A stretch of 34,539 nucleotides of DNA from GWB1-37-8 sp964646925 (GTDB lineage Bacteria; Patescibacteriota; Microgenomatia; Levybacterales; UBA12049): positions 1 through 34,539 of the forward strand of contig CAZYIC010000005.1 in the NCBI GenBank assembly GCA_964646925.1. The letters run 5' to 3'. A model generated the notes under the pieces. It did no database searches and was not told where the DNA came from. It saw nothing but the letters and a program-made list of their open reading frames with translations. Positions 7,395 to 16,204 of this stretch are shown here, piece by piece. Both the position numbers and the translations under genes were made by a program. Every line of letters begins with the position of its first letter. Within the stretch, counting starts at the first letter, position 1.

Positions 7395-7935
7395 AATCTA
7401 ATTTGCCCAATTTGTAATCACGCCTTTTCTTGAAAAGGTTTTCGCGGAAACCGCCTTGCTGAATAAATTTATCTTGTTTCGAACGAAGAAGTTTATCCAT
7501 CAAATACCCTTGTTTAAAACAAAGGCAAATTATTAAATTTGCAAAATTTTCAGGATCGTTGAAATCTAAATTGGTCCACTTGGCAACATCCATTAAACTG
7601 GTAGGGTTTTCTATTGACTCTTTGAATGACCGGATGCGAATCACTCTTGGATCATCTTTTTTCCAAATCGCAAGATTTCTTCGACGCAAAAAGTCTTCAA
7701 AATCTTCTGTAAGTTCAGCATAAGAACTCCTGCTAACGCTATTTAATAATATGTCGCTGCTACTGGACAATTCTTTCGATGCTTCCACAATATTTTGTTT
7801 TCCTGAACGGGCGGCCTGAATCATTTGATCATATGTGCGAGATTTTTTATCTATCCACCGATCGCAAAAGACAACTGTAAAATCAGAAATAGTGGTTGCT
7901 AATCTATAAACCAGAAGACTTTTGTAGCCGCCCAT
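7393..7935 (-). CDS. Four-helix-bundle protein with C-terminal 'suffix' region (S23/IVS family)
   Basis: A 180-aa protein resembling the four-helix-bundle family first seen in intervening sequences of 23S rRNA genes (PF05635-like). The core includes YKSLLVYRLATTISDFTVVF, an IDKKSRTYDQMIQAARSGKQNI segment, and an SYAELTEDFEDFLRRRN segment. The longer C-terminal part (WKKDDPRV to FKQGYLMDKLL) fits the 'four helix suffix' variant. The biochemical role is unknown; members are small, helical and often basic, and RNA binding has been suggested. The only start is the ATG at 7933-7935, with no Shine-Dalgarno. The gene sits downstream of rpsG, where fusA would be expected, and is bounded by perfect 15-nt inverted repeats. 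Confidence 0.8.
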   Translation of the reverse strand: MGGYKSLLVYRLATTISDFTVVFCDRWIDKKSRTYDQMIQAARSGKQNIVEASKELSSSSDILLNSVSRSSYAELTEDFEDFLRRRNLAIWKKDDPRVIRIRSFKESIENPTSLMDVAKWTNLDFNDPENFANLIICLCFKQGYLMDKLLRSKQDKFIQQGGFRENLFKKRRDYKLGKLD

Positions 7936-7941
7936 ATTATC

Positions 7942-7970
7942 AAATTAGTCTAATTGGACTAATTAGTCAA
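7942..7970 (-). promoter_or_regulatory. Promoter with internal palindrome before the four-helix gene
   Basis: Minus strand: -35 TTGACT (7965-7970), 17 nt, -10-like TAATTT (7942-7947), six bases, ATG. The spacer is a perfect palindrome: AATTAGTC (7943-7950), 6 nt, GACTAATT (7957-7964). A palindrome between the promoter boxes is the classic operator position, so autoregulation is possible. The -10 is weak. Confidence 0.45.
7943..7957. repeat. Right 15-nt inverted repeat flanking the four-helix gene
   Basis: AATTAGTCTAATTGG is the exact reverse complement of 7380-7394. A further AATTAGTC copy follows at 7961-7968. Confidence 0.75.
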
Positions 7971-7983
7971 ATTTGATCGTGGT

Positions 7984-8457
7984 CTACCATTTGAAGTGGC
8001 TGAATGCGCGATTTGCTTGGGCCATACGGAGGATTGAATCTCTTTTTTTGATCGCTTCGCCTTGTTCGCTGGAAGCATCCAATAATTCTGCTGCTAATTT
8101 TTCTTCAAAAACTCCATAATCTTTATTCGAGCGTTTGCGCGCCGCATCAACAATCCATTTCATGGCAAGAGCAGCCCTTCTTTCCGGACGCACTTCCATA
8201 GGAATTTGATATGATGCTCCTCCGACTCTTTTTGCCTTTACCTCTTGCTTTGGACCGACATTGGAAAGCGCCTTTTCAAAAGTCGCAAGAGGATCCGCTT
8301 CTTTTTTGGTAATTAAATCAAAAGCGGCATATAAAACATTCTGGGCAACAGTTTTTTTACCATCCCGCATAAGATAGTTAATAAACTTTGCAATTTGTTT
8401 ATTATTGTAAATTGTATCTCCGTCTATACCTCTTCTTGGCGCTTGTTTATGTCTCAT
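7984..8457 (-). CDS. rpsG: 30S ribosomal protein S7
   Basis: A 157-aa S7, the primary 16S rRNA 3'-domain binder that nucleates the small-subunit head and contacts E-site tRNA. Recognisable segments are the basic N-terminus, FINYLMRDGKKTVAQNVLY, NVGPKQEVKAKRVGGASYQI and PMEVRPERRAALAMKWIVDAAR. Length equals the usual 156 aa. ATG at 8455-8457 has AAGGA nine bases upstream, a real Shine-Dalgarno, and that AAGGA is supplied by the short palindromic repeat at 8467-8485. It follows rpsL by 29 nt and is surely co-transcribed with it. Confidence 0.98.
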   Translation of the reverse strand: MRHKQAPRRGIDGDTIYNNKQIAKFINYLMRDGKKTVAQNVLYAAFDLITKKEADPLATFEKALSNVGPKQEVKAKRVGGASYQIPMEVRPERRAALAMKWIVDAARKRSNKDYGVFEEKLAAELLDASSEQGEAIKKRDSILRMAQANRAFSHFKW

Positions 8458-8466
8458 AATTTTTAA

Positions 8467-8485
8467 TCCTTCGATAAGCTCAGGA
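8467..8485. repeat. Short palindromic repeat copy between rpsL and rpsG
   Basis: TCCTTCGATAAGCTCAGGA, with TCCT/AGGA ends, resembles the longer copy at 26058-26078 (TCCTTCGACA then GTAGCTCAGGA). On the minus strand its GAAGGA end serves as the rpsG ribosome-binding site. Confidence 0.55.
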
Positions 8486-8486
8486 C

Positions 8487-8966
8487 TTAGGCCGCTGCTG
8501 GTGCTACCGGTTTTGCTTCCGCTGTTCCGGTCACTACTTTCGTAACCGCTCCTTCCATTACATTTCTTTTTGCTCCATATTTACTTCTTGATCTCTTTCT
8601 TCCTTCAACTCCTAGTAAGTCAAACTTGCCTCGAACTATATGGTATTTTACTCCCGGCAAATCCTTAACTCTTCCGCCTCTGACTAAAACTATTCCGTGT
8701 TCTGAAAGAGAATGGCCTATTCCCTGGATGTAGGCTGTTACTTCCATCTTGTTTGATAATTTGACACGGGCAACCTTTCGCAAAGCTGAGTTTGGTTTTT
8801 TCGGAGTCATTGTTTTAACCAAAGTAACTACTCCTCTTTTCTGAGGAGAAACTGTTGATTTATAGATACGATCTTTTGCATTAAAAATCCTTCTTAAAGC
8901 CCCACTGCGGCTCTTTTTTATCTTTCTTTTTCTTCCCCTTTTGGAAAGTTGTGATAGTGTCGGCAT
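8487..8966 (-). CDS. rpsL: 30S ribosomal protein S12, with C-terminal extension
   Basis: A 159-aa S12 of the decoding centre. The core has TPKKPNSALRKVARV and RGGRVKDLPGVKYHIVRG, including the lysines whose changes give streptomycin resistance (E. coli K43 and K88 positions are both Lys) and the aspartate methylthiolated in other bacteria. It has the insertion before PQKRG seen in Firmicutes-type S12. The C-terminus runs about 20 residues beyond the usual end (VTGTAEAKPVAPAAA), an Ala/Pro/Val tail of unknown use. It lies 76 nt downstream of rpoC with a candidate promoter overlapping the rpoC stop, and precedes rpsG. Confidence 0.98.
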   Translation of the reverse strand: MPTLSQLSKRGRKRKIKKSRSGALRRIFNAKDRIYKSTVSPQKRGVVTLVKTMTPKKPNSALRKVARVKLSNKMEVTAYIQGIGHSLSEHGIVLVRGGRVKDLPGVKYHIVRGKFDLLGVEGRKRSRSKYGAKRNVMEGAVTKVVTGTAEAKPVAPAAA

Positions 8967-8973
8967 AGTACAA

Positions 8974-9039
8974 ATTAAAAATTAAAAATTAAAAGCGAAA
9001 AATAATTATTTTGCGTTTTACGCTTTACGTTTTGCGTTT
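8974..9039. repeat. Simple repeats in the rpoC-rpsL spacer
   Basis: ATTAAAA is repeated three times in tandem at 8974-8994. Then 9013-9039 is a run of near-identical units built from GCGTTTTA, CGCTTTA and GCGTTTA. On the minus strand this makes most of the S12 leader. The low-complexity repeats may be slippage-prone; I see no protein in them. Confidence 0.6.
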
Positions 9040-9041
9040 AT

Positions 9042-9071
9042 ATTATACCTCATTTGAGGGTTTTCCTTCAA
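9042..9071 (-). promoter_or_regulatory. Candidate internal promoter for rpsL-rpsG
   Basis: Minus strand: TTGAAG (9066-9071), 18 nt, TATAAT (9042-9047), the -10 overlapping the rpoC stop codon. A start near 9035 gives a leader of about 70 nt. It would let rpsL-rpsG be expressed separately from rpoBC. Confidence 0.5.
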
Positions 9072-12000
9072 CTCCGATTTGATCGGAATCAACAGGTATA
9101 AGACGGCCGATAATTACGTTTTCTTTGAGACCAATGAGATGATCCTCGCGTCCTTCCAAAGCCGCTTCAGTTAAAACCTTTGTTGTTTCCTGAAAAGAAG
9201 CTGCCGAAAGCCAAGAGTCCGAATATAAAGCGGATTTCGTGATCCCCAGTATGGTTTGCCTTGCCGTTGCGGGCTCTCCGCCTTGAGATAATATTTCCGA
9301 ATTAATGTCCTGAAACTTTGTTTTAGTGATGTATGCGCCCGGGATTAAAGACGTATCTCCAATTGTTTCAACAACAACTTTATCAGACATTTTTCTCAAA
9401 ACTACTTCAAAATGTTTATCGTTAATTACAATTCCCTGAGACTCGTAGACTTTTTGAGCTTCAAGAATAACATAACGCTGAGCATCGATTAGGCCTTTGA
9501 TTTTAAGTATTTCTTTAGGATCGATATATCCCTGAGCCAGCTGAACACCCGGCAGAACTTCATCTCCGTCTTTAACATTAAGAGTTGCCGTCAGGGGAAT
9601 AAAATATTCCAGTTCTTGCGAAGGCTTAATCTTGATGCTTTTTATTTTTACAAGATAACCGTCATCTGTTGTCTCGATTTTTACTTTACCCAAAAATTCG
9701 GAAATTGGAGATAAGGCTTTTGGGGTTCTCATCTCGAAAAGCTCTTCAACTCTTGGCAAACCTTGGGTAACGTCAGACATAACAACTCCCCCAAAGTGCC
9801 TAACTCTCATTGTCAATTGGGTTCCCGGCTCACCGATTGATTGGGCGGCAATTACCCCAACCGGAACTCCAATCTCAACTTGTTTTCTCGTACTAAAATC
9901 CCAACCATAACACAAACTGCATATACCGTATTCCAACTCGCAGGTAATCGCCGATCTTACAACTATTTCCGCCACATCATCCTCCATAATCTTTTTGGCA
10001 GCAACGGCTGTTATCTCTTCTTTTTCTTTTGCGATTAATTTCTTCGATTTCTGAGAAGTAACGTTTACCGCCAAAACCCTTCCCAATATTCGCTGAAGGA
10101 ATGGAGTTACTCTATCTTTTTCTTCTTTGTTAATTATAATTCCATTTTTCGTTCCGCAATCATCCGACCTTATAATCACATCATGAGAAGCATCGACAAG
10201 ACGGCGTGTAAGATAACCTGCGTTTGCAGTCTTCAAAGCCGAATCTGTCAAGCCCTTTCTGGATCCGCGGGCAGATGCAACATATTCAAAGATTGACAAT
10301 CCTTCTCTAAAATTAGACTTAATTGGCAGTTCAACTATCTTCCCAAGAGGATCCAGAATAAGTCCTTTCATAGCGGAAAGCTGTTTTAATTGTTCTTTAC
10401 CGGCTCTTGCCCCTTCCGAATCTATGATAAGTTTAATAACATTTGTAGATTTAAGATTGTTCCACGTAAGATCTGCAACTTTATCTGTTGTGCTAAGCCA
10501 TATATCATTGGTTAATCTTCTTCTCTCTTCATCCGTGATTAATCCTTTTTGATAATCATTTTCTATTTGAGACGCTTTTTTATCTGCCTCTTGTATGAAT
10601 TTTTTTCTCTGAGGAATGGTTTCGTTATCAAAAACCGAAACAGAAATACCGGATATTGTTGCTCCATAAAATCCAAGTTGTTTAATTGCGTCAATTAATT
10701 TTTCCACCTCATCGGGAGTTCTTTTTGCAATCGCTTCCGTAATGATTGCTTTTATTCCGGATGCGTTAATGGACTTATTGATAAATCCAAATGTTGTCGG
10801 AAGCGCTTCGTGCAACAAAATTCTTCCGACAGAAGTCTCTTGATTTTTATCTTCGATTCTAACCATAATCGGCTCCCTTAATTTTATGCGTTTAGTTTCA
10901 TGCGCCAAAAGCGCATCTTGCGCATCCTTGAACATTGGGATGTCTTCGTGTTTTAAAGACTCATCAATCGAAGTTAAATAATAGATTCCGACAGCCATCT
11001 CTTTGTTTGGAAGAGTAATTGCTCCCCCGTCAGCCGGCTTCAAAAGATTGTGCTTGGGCATCATGAGATTTATTGCTTCTTCCTGAGCTTTTTTGGATAA
11101 AGGTATATGAACCGCCATCTGGTCTCCGTCAAAATCAGCATTATAACCCGCACAAACGCACGGATGAAGAGCAATTGCCGATCCCTCAATCAAAATCGGA
11201 TAAAATGCCTGAATGCCCAATTTGTGAAGAGTCGGCGCTCGGTTAAGAAGAACAGGATGGTTTTTGGTAATTTCTTCCAAAATATCAAATACTTCGGGCG
11301 GACGCTTTTCAATAAATCTTTTTGCAGATTTTATATTCGGAGCAAATCCTCTTACGATAACCTCTCTTAAAACAAAGGGCTTGAACATCTCCAAAGCCAT
11401 TTCTTTCGGAAGCCCGCATTGAGACAAGGTTAATTGAGGCCCAACAACAATTACTGAGCGTCCGGAATAGTCGACTCTCTTACCCAAAAGGTTCTGTCTA
11501 AATCTTCCCTGTTTTCCGCGAAGCATATCGGACAAAGATCTCAAAGGAGAACTGGTTATCTGACTGCTTCTTTGGGCAATATCAATTAGCGAATCAACCG
11601 CTTCCTGAAGCATTCTCCTTTCGTTTTTAAGAATTATCTGCGGAGCACCCAGACCCATTAAATGCTTTAATCTGTTATTTCTGTTAATAACTCTTCTATA
11701 TAAATCGTTCAAATCCGATGTCGCAAAACGTCCGCCCGACAGCTGAACCATAGGTCTAAGATCCGGAGGAATAACAGGCAATACGGAAAGCAGCATGAAT
11801 GTTGGCAAAATTTCAGCCTTGCGTATTGATTCAATAAGTCTTAATCTTTTAATGAGTTTCAGATATTTTTGTCCTTTTGCTTTTTCCGTTTCTTTGCGAA
11901 GCGCTGCTATCAACTCCATAACATCAATTTTTTCCAATAATTCCAGGAGTCCTTCCGCGCCTGTTCTAATTGTGAAGAAGACAGGAATATCATATTCCAG

Positions 12001-12780
12001 AATTTTAAAATATTCATCCTCGGAAAGCACTGCTCCCATTCTCAGACCCTTCAAGAGCTTTACCAGCGCTTCAGAAATTTCATCCAGCTTTTTGCTTTCT
12101 CCATCCAATCTTTCGGAAAGCGCGGTAAGTTTTTGTCTTTTTATAAGCTCCATCTCCTGCAGAATAAGTTCTTTTTGTTCTATTTTTGGCTTACTGGATA
12201 AAGAATCTTTTTTCTTTTGCTCTATCTCTCCAATCACTTTATCCTCTTCAACTTTCATGTCCTCCTTAATACCCTGCTTTTTCTTTTCTATGTAATTTGA
12301 GAAATAAGTAAGAGCCTCTGCCTTTTTCTCTTCGTCAATATTTATAACCAGATATGAAGCATAATATATTACCGATTCAAGGTTTTTTTGGGACATGTCC
12401 AAAAGCAAAGACAGCGGCGAGGATGAACCTTTGAAAAACCAAACATGAGCAACAGGCGTAGCCAGCATTATATGTCCCATTCTTTCACGTCTAACTCTGG
12501 AAAGAGTAACTTCAACCCCGCATTTATCGCAAACTATTCCCCTATATCTAATTCTTTTATATTTTCCGCAATAACACTCCCAATCTTTTGTAGGTCCAAA
12601 AATTCTTTCATCAAAAAGTCCGTCTTTTTCAGGCCGTAGGGTTCGGTAATTAATGGTTTCCGGCTTTGTTACCTCGCCGTAACTCCAAGCCAATATATCC
12701 TTAGGGGAAGCCAAGGAAATCTTTAGGGCCTTAAAATCCAAAATCGTAATGTCTTTCATTTTTTTATTTATATCATTCAT
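9043..12780 (-). CDS. rpoC: RNA polymerase beta' subunit
   Basis: A 1245-aa beta' subunit, forming with beta the RNAP catalytic core. N-terminal zinc site is CYCGKYKR...GIVCDKCG (Cys69, 71, 84, 87). The Mg-binding active-site loop NADFDGDQMAVH lies at about 545-556. The second zinc cluster (CGTKNG ... CELEYGICSLC) and the trigger-loop/bridge-helix region (AAQSIGEPGTQLTMRVRHFGG) are present, so the enzyme is complete. Length is within the usual bacterial range without the large proteobacterial insertion. ATG at 12778-12780 lies two bases after the rpoB stop, so translation is probably coupled. A Lys/Glu-rich coiled segment lies near residues 150-235. Confidence 0.98.
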   Translation of the reverse strand: MNDINKKMKDITILDFKALKISLASPKDILAWSYGEVTKPETINYRTLRPEKDGLFDERIFGPTKDWECYCGKYKRIRYRGIVCDKCGVEVTLSRVRRERMGHIMLATPVAHVWFFKGSSSPLSLLLDMSQKNLESVIYYASYLVINIDEEKKAEALTYFSNYIEKKKQGIKEDMKVEEDKVIGEIEQKKKDSLSSKPKIEQKELILQEMELIKRQKLTALSERLDGESKKLDEISEALVKLLKGLRMGAVLSEDEYFKILEYDIPVFFTIRTGAEGLLELLEKIDVMELIAALRKETEKAKGQKYLKLIKRLRLIESIRKAEILPTFMLLSVLPVIPPDLRPMVQLSGGRFATSDLNDLYRRVINRNNRLKHLMGLGAPQIILKNERRMLQEAVDSLIDIAQRSSQITSSPLRSLSDMLRGKQGRFRQNLLGKRVDYSGRSVIVVGPQLTLSQCGLPKEMALEMFKPFVLREVIVRGFAPNIKSAKRFIEKRPPEVFDILEEITKNHPVLLNRAPTLHKLGIQAFYPILIEGSAIALHPCVCAGYNADFDGDQMAVHIPLSKKAQEEAINLMMPKHNLLKPADGGAITLPNKEMAVGIYYLTSIDESLKHEDIPMFKDAQDALLAHETKRIKLREPIMVRIEDKNQETSVGRILLHEALPTTFGFINKSINASGIKAIITEAIAKRTPDEVEKLIDAIKQLGFYGATISGISVSVFDNETIPQRKKFIQEADKKASQIENDYQKGLITDEERRRLTNDIWLSTTDKVADLTWNNLKSTNVIKLIIDSEGARAGKEQLKQLSAMKGLILDPLGKIVELPIKSNFREGLSIFEYVASARGSRKGLTDSALKTANAGYLTRRLVDASHDVIIRSDDCGTKNGIIINKEEKDRVTPFLQRILGRVLAVNVTSQKSKKLIAKEKEEITAVAAKKIMEDDVAEIVVRSAITCELEYGICSLCYGWDFSTRKQVEIGVPVGVIAAQSIGEPGTQLTMRVRHFGGVVMSDVTQGLPRVEELFEMRTPKALSPISEFLGKVKIETTDDGYLVKIKSIKIKPSQELEYFIPLTATLNVKDGDEVLPGVQLAQGYIDPKEILKIKGLIDAQRYVILEAQKVYESQGIVINDKHFEVVLRKMSDKVVVETIGDTSLIPGAYITKTKFQDINSEILSQGGEPATARQTILGITKSALYSDSWLSAASFQETTKVLTEAALEGREDHLIGLKENVIIGRLIPVDSDQIGVEGKPSNEV

Positions 12781-12782
12781 AT

Positions 12783-15700
12783 TTAAGCAATACCTGTTTT
12801 CCGATCTTCTGCCGGAGTTTCCGCAGATGAAGCTTGTTGCAATGCAACTGCATCTTTTTCTAATGCCTCTTCAGCTTTTTTCTCCATAATATTTCCTTCA
12901 ACTGCTAAGGATGTCAATGCTTCCGGAATAACCGTTGCTCCGATAGGCTCAATATTTAATCCTAAAGATGCAAGCTCTTTTATTAAAACCTTGAATGATT
13001 CCGGCACGCGGGGGGTCGGAATATCCACTCCCTTAACAATTGCTTCAAAAGCCTTAGCGCGCCCAACCACATCGTCTGATTTTATCGTCAGCATCTCCTG
13101 AAGAGTATAACGAGCCCTATGCGAATCCAATGCCCAGACTTCCATTTCTCCAAGACGCTGTCCTCCCATTTGCGCTTTTCCTCCCAATGGCTGCTGTGTA
13201 ACCAGGGAATACGGGCCTGTGGAACGGGCATGGGTTTTATCCTCAACCATGTGAATAAGCTTCATCATGTATTCCACCCCTACGACAACGGAATTTTCAT
13301 ATGCTTCGCCAGTTCTTCCGTCGTACAAAGTTGTTTTACCGTTCTCCGGAAGACCAGCTTTTTTTAAAGCTCCTGTTATTCTGTCTTCCCCAACCTCTTC
13401 AAATGCGGGAATTCCAACTTTGATACCTAGTTTTGAACATGCCCACCCAAGATGAGCTTCCAAAAGCTGTCCCAAATTCATACGGGCCAAAACCGAAATT
13501 GGAGAAATAACAATGTCAATTGTCGTACCATCTGCAAGATATGGCATATCGGCAACAGGCAATATTTTGGAAATAACTCCTTTGTTTCCGTGTCTGCCTG
13601 CAAGCTTATCTCCGACTACTACGTGTCTAAACTGCGCAACTTCAATAAGAATTTTGCGAAGAGTTCCGGGCTCCAATTCATCTCCTTTTTTCCTGTCCAA
13701 TATTTGAACGCTGATTACCGTACCCCTTTCTCCGTGAGGCATTCTTAAAGATGTATCCCGCACTTCTCTTGCCTGCTCTCCAAAAATAGCTCTCAAGAGC
13801 CTTTCTTCCGCTGTTAATTCTGTTTCTCCTTTTGGCGCTATTTTACCTACCAATATATCTCCGGGAGCTACATCGCTTCCCACAACAATTATTCCGTCCT
13901 CATCAAGATTAGCTAAATCTTCTTCGGAAACATTTGGGATGTCTCTGGTCGTTTCTTCCGGTCCGAGTTTTGTTTCAACAACAGCTGCTTCATATCTCTC
14001 AATATGAATTGAAGATAAAACATCTTCCTTAACCAATCTGTCTGAGATAACAACTGCGTCTTCGTATCCCAATCCATCCAGAGATGCGTAGGCAATCAAA
14101 AGATTTTGTCCAAGAGCCAATTCTCCGTTATCCGAAGACGGTCCGTCAATTAAAAGATCCCCTTTCTTTACTTTCATACCTTCTATTACTGTTGCTCTTT
14201 GAGTGTACGAAGTAGCCTGAGAAGTCCTTTTGAAAGAATTTATCTGATAAGTTTTTTCCTCGCTTCTTGCTTTACCCTTTATAGTTATTTTATTTGCGTC
14301 GGCGTATGTAATCGTTCCGTCAAATGGAGCTCTGGTGACTCTTCCCATTACGGAAGCTACAACATTTTCCATTTCAGTGCCGATTATTGGACTTTGCGGA
14401 GCAACCAATGGAACTGCCTGACATTGCATGTGCGTACCCATCAAAGCTCTATTTGTATCATCGTGAGAAACAAAAGGGATAAGAGATGCTGAAGTTCCGA
14501 CAACCTGACGCGGAACAACATCGACAAAATCAACTTTTTCCTTTTCTACCTCCATAAATCCGCCCTGATATCTGACAGGAACGCGATCGGCTTCCAGAGC
14601 ATTGTTCGATAAGACTCCTGCGTGAGTAATATAATACCGCCTCTCGTCATCCGCAGCCAAATAAACCATTTCTTCTGTTGCCCTAACACTTATATCTTTG
14701 CCTCTTTTTATCTTTTCAACTTTTCTGTATGGAGTTTCCAAAAATCCATGTTCGTTTATTCTGGAATAAAGAGCCAAATAAGTTACCAGGCCAATATTCG
14801 GCCCTTCAGGACTTCTAATTGGACAGATTCTCCCATATTGAGAACTATTAATATCACGGATCGAGAAGGCTGCGCGCTCTCTTGAAATTCCTCCTGTTCC
14901 CATTACGGTTAAACGGTTTAAATTGTCAATTTCAGAAAGAGGATTTGTCTGATCCAATATGGTCGAAAGCTGGGATGTTCTGAAGAATTCATTAATTGAG
15001 GCCATAATCGGTCTTGCATTTATTAAAGCTCCGATTGAGGGCGGAACGTCCGGGGCAATCAGGCTCATTCTTTCTTTAATGCTTCTTTCAAGCCTCAGTA
15101 CTCCGACCCTGAATGCTGTTGTTGCAACCAATTCCCCAACCCTTCTGACGCGTCTATTAGCAAGGCTGTCAATATCGTCAATGCCTTCTTCACCTTGAGC
15201 CAACTTTATTAAATAACTTATTGTTCCCAAAATATCCTCCCTTGTAAGAACCTGAACATCGGACTCTCTAAATCCTGCCATGTCTTTAAGTTTTTTATTT
15301 ATTTTGTATCTGCCGACCTTCCCCAAATCGTAACGCCTTGCATTAAAGAATAATCCGTCAAAATTTTCCTTAACCTTCTCAAATACCACCGGTTCTCCGG
15401 GATGCATTTTTTTAAATATTTCAATAATTGCATCTTTTGAACTTCCCGTTTCATCTTTTTGCAAAGTATTTTCTATGAAAGATGTTTTCCCATCCGCCTC
15501 CAGCTCCCTAAAGGATTCTTTAATGTCCTCGTTTGAAGAAAATCCGATTGCCCGCAAAAATGTTGACGCCAAAAACTTTCTGCGTCTATCTATTTTTACC
15601 GTAATTGTTTCATGTCTTGTTGTTGAAAATTCAAGCCATGATCCGTGAATTGGTCTAATTTCTGCCGTATATAATTTTTTGCCTGTAACATTATCGTGAA

Positions 15701-16142
15701 CCGCGGTAAAAAATACTCCGGGGGAACGAACCATCTGGTTAACCACTGTTCTTTCAACTCCATTGATAATGAATGTTCCTCTGTCTGTCATCTGAGGGAT
15801 ATCACCCAAAAAAACTTCCTGCTCTATGGTAGCATTTGTTTTTTTATTGGTAAGTGTAGTTTCTACATATAGCGGAGCATCGTACATGAGACCTTTGGAA
15901 AGAGCAATTTCCGGTGTATTTACGGCTTTGCCTATTCTGTATTTTTTTAATTCCAGTCTCCAGTTTTTTTCTGTAAAATCATCAATAGGGGAAATTTCTT
16001 TAATAATTTCACCAATTCCAATATCCAGAAACCACTTATAAGAACTCTTTTGGACAGAAAGAAGATCTAATTTTGGCAAGAAGGAGTATTCTTTTCCCCA
16101 ATTTTGTCGGACAATGTTGGTTTTATTATCGGTTTTCGGCAT
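12783..16142 (-). CDS. rpoB: RNA polymerase beta subunit
   Basis: A 1119-aa beta subunit. Landmarks are DQTNPLSEIDNLNRLT (rifampicin pocket), RICPIRSPEGPNIGLVTYLA, GYEDAVVISDRL, GDKLAGRHGNKGVISKILP and QPLGGKAQMGGQRLGEMEVWAL, so the catalytic parts are complete. In the rifampicin cluster the residues equivalent to E. coli Gln513, His526 and Ser531 are Thr, Asn and Thr. ATG at 16140-16142 is preceded by a leader of about 55 nt from a strong promoter, without an obvious Shine-Dalgarno; a 9-codon frame ends in TAA directly against the ATG. rpoB is not preceded by rplJ-rplL here, unlike the standard order. Confidence 0.98.
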   Translation of the reverse strand: MPKTDNKTNIVRQNWGKEYSFLPKLDLLSVQKSSYKWFLDIGIGEIIKEISPIDDFTEKNWRLELKKYRIGKAVNTPEIALSKGLMYDAPLYVETTLTNKKTNATIEQEVFLGDIPQMTDRGTFIINGVERTVVNQMVRSPGVFFTAVHDNVTGKKLYTAEIRPIHGSWLEFSTTRHETITVKIDRRRKFLASTFLRAIGFSSNEDIKESFRELEADGKTSFIENTLQKDETGSSKDAIIEIFKKMHPGEPVVFEKVKENFDGLFFNARRYDLGKVGRYKINKKLKDMAGFRESDVQVLTREDILGTISYLIKLAQGEEGIDDIDSLANRRVRRVGELVATTAFRVGVLRLERSIKERMSLIAPDVPPSIGALINARPIMASINEFFRTSQLSTILDQTNPLSEIDNLNRLTVMGTGGISRERAAFSIRDINSSQYGRICPIRSPEGPNIGLVTYLALYSRINEHGFLETPYRKVEKIKRGKDISVRATEEMVYLAADDERRYYITHAGVLSNNALEADRVPVRYQGGFMEVEKEKVDFVDVVPRQVVGTSASLIPFVSHDDTNRALMGTHMQCQAVPLVAPQSPIIGTEMENVVASVMGRVTRAPFDGTITYADANKITIKGKARSEEKTYQINSFKRTSQATSYTQRATVIEGMKVKKGDLLIDGPSSDNGELALGQNLLIAYASLDGLGYEDAVVISDRLVKEDVLSSIHIERYEAAVVETKLGPEETTRDIPNVSEEDLANLDEDGIIVVGSDVAPGDILVGKIAPKGETELTAEERLLRAIFGEQAREVRDTSLRMPHGERGTVISVQILDRKKGDELEPGTLRKILIEVAQFRHVVVGDKLAGRHGNKGVISKILPVADMPYLADGTTIDIVISPISVLARMNLGQLLEAHLGWACSKLGIKVGIPAFEEVGEDRITGALKKAGLPENGKTTLYDGRTGEAYENSVVVGVEYMMKLIHMVEDKTHARSTGPYSLVTQQPLGGKAQMGGQRLGEMEVWALDSHRARYTLQEMLTIKSDDVVGRAKAFEAIVKGVDIPTPRVPESFKVLIKELASLGLNIEPIGATVIPEALTSLAVEGNIMEKKAEEALEKDAVALQQASSAETPAEDRKTGIA

Positions 16143-16172
16143 TTAACAACAAAAAAAACGCACAAAGTGCAT
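16143..16172 (-). other. rpoB leader: U-rich hairpin and 9-codon upstream frame
   Basis: On the minus strand GCAC-TTT-GTGC (16160-16170) is followed by G and eight T residues, a small terminator-like unit with a very short stem. The same bases hold ATG CAC TTT GTG CGT TTT TTT TGT TGT TAA (MHFVRFFCC), whose stop touches the rpoB ATG in the same frame. Coding is unproven; AAGGG stands only two bases before this ATG. Confidence 0.3.
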
Positions 16173-16204
16173 TACCCTTATTTACTTGCGTATAGAGTAA
16201 TAAA

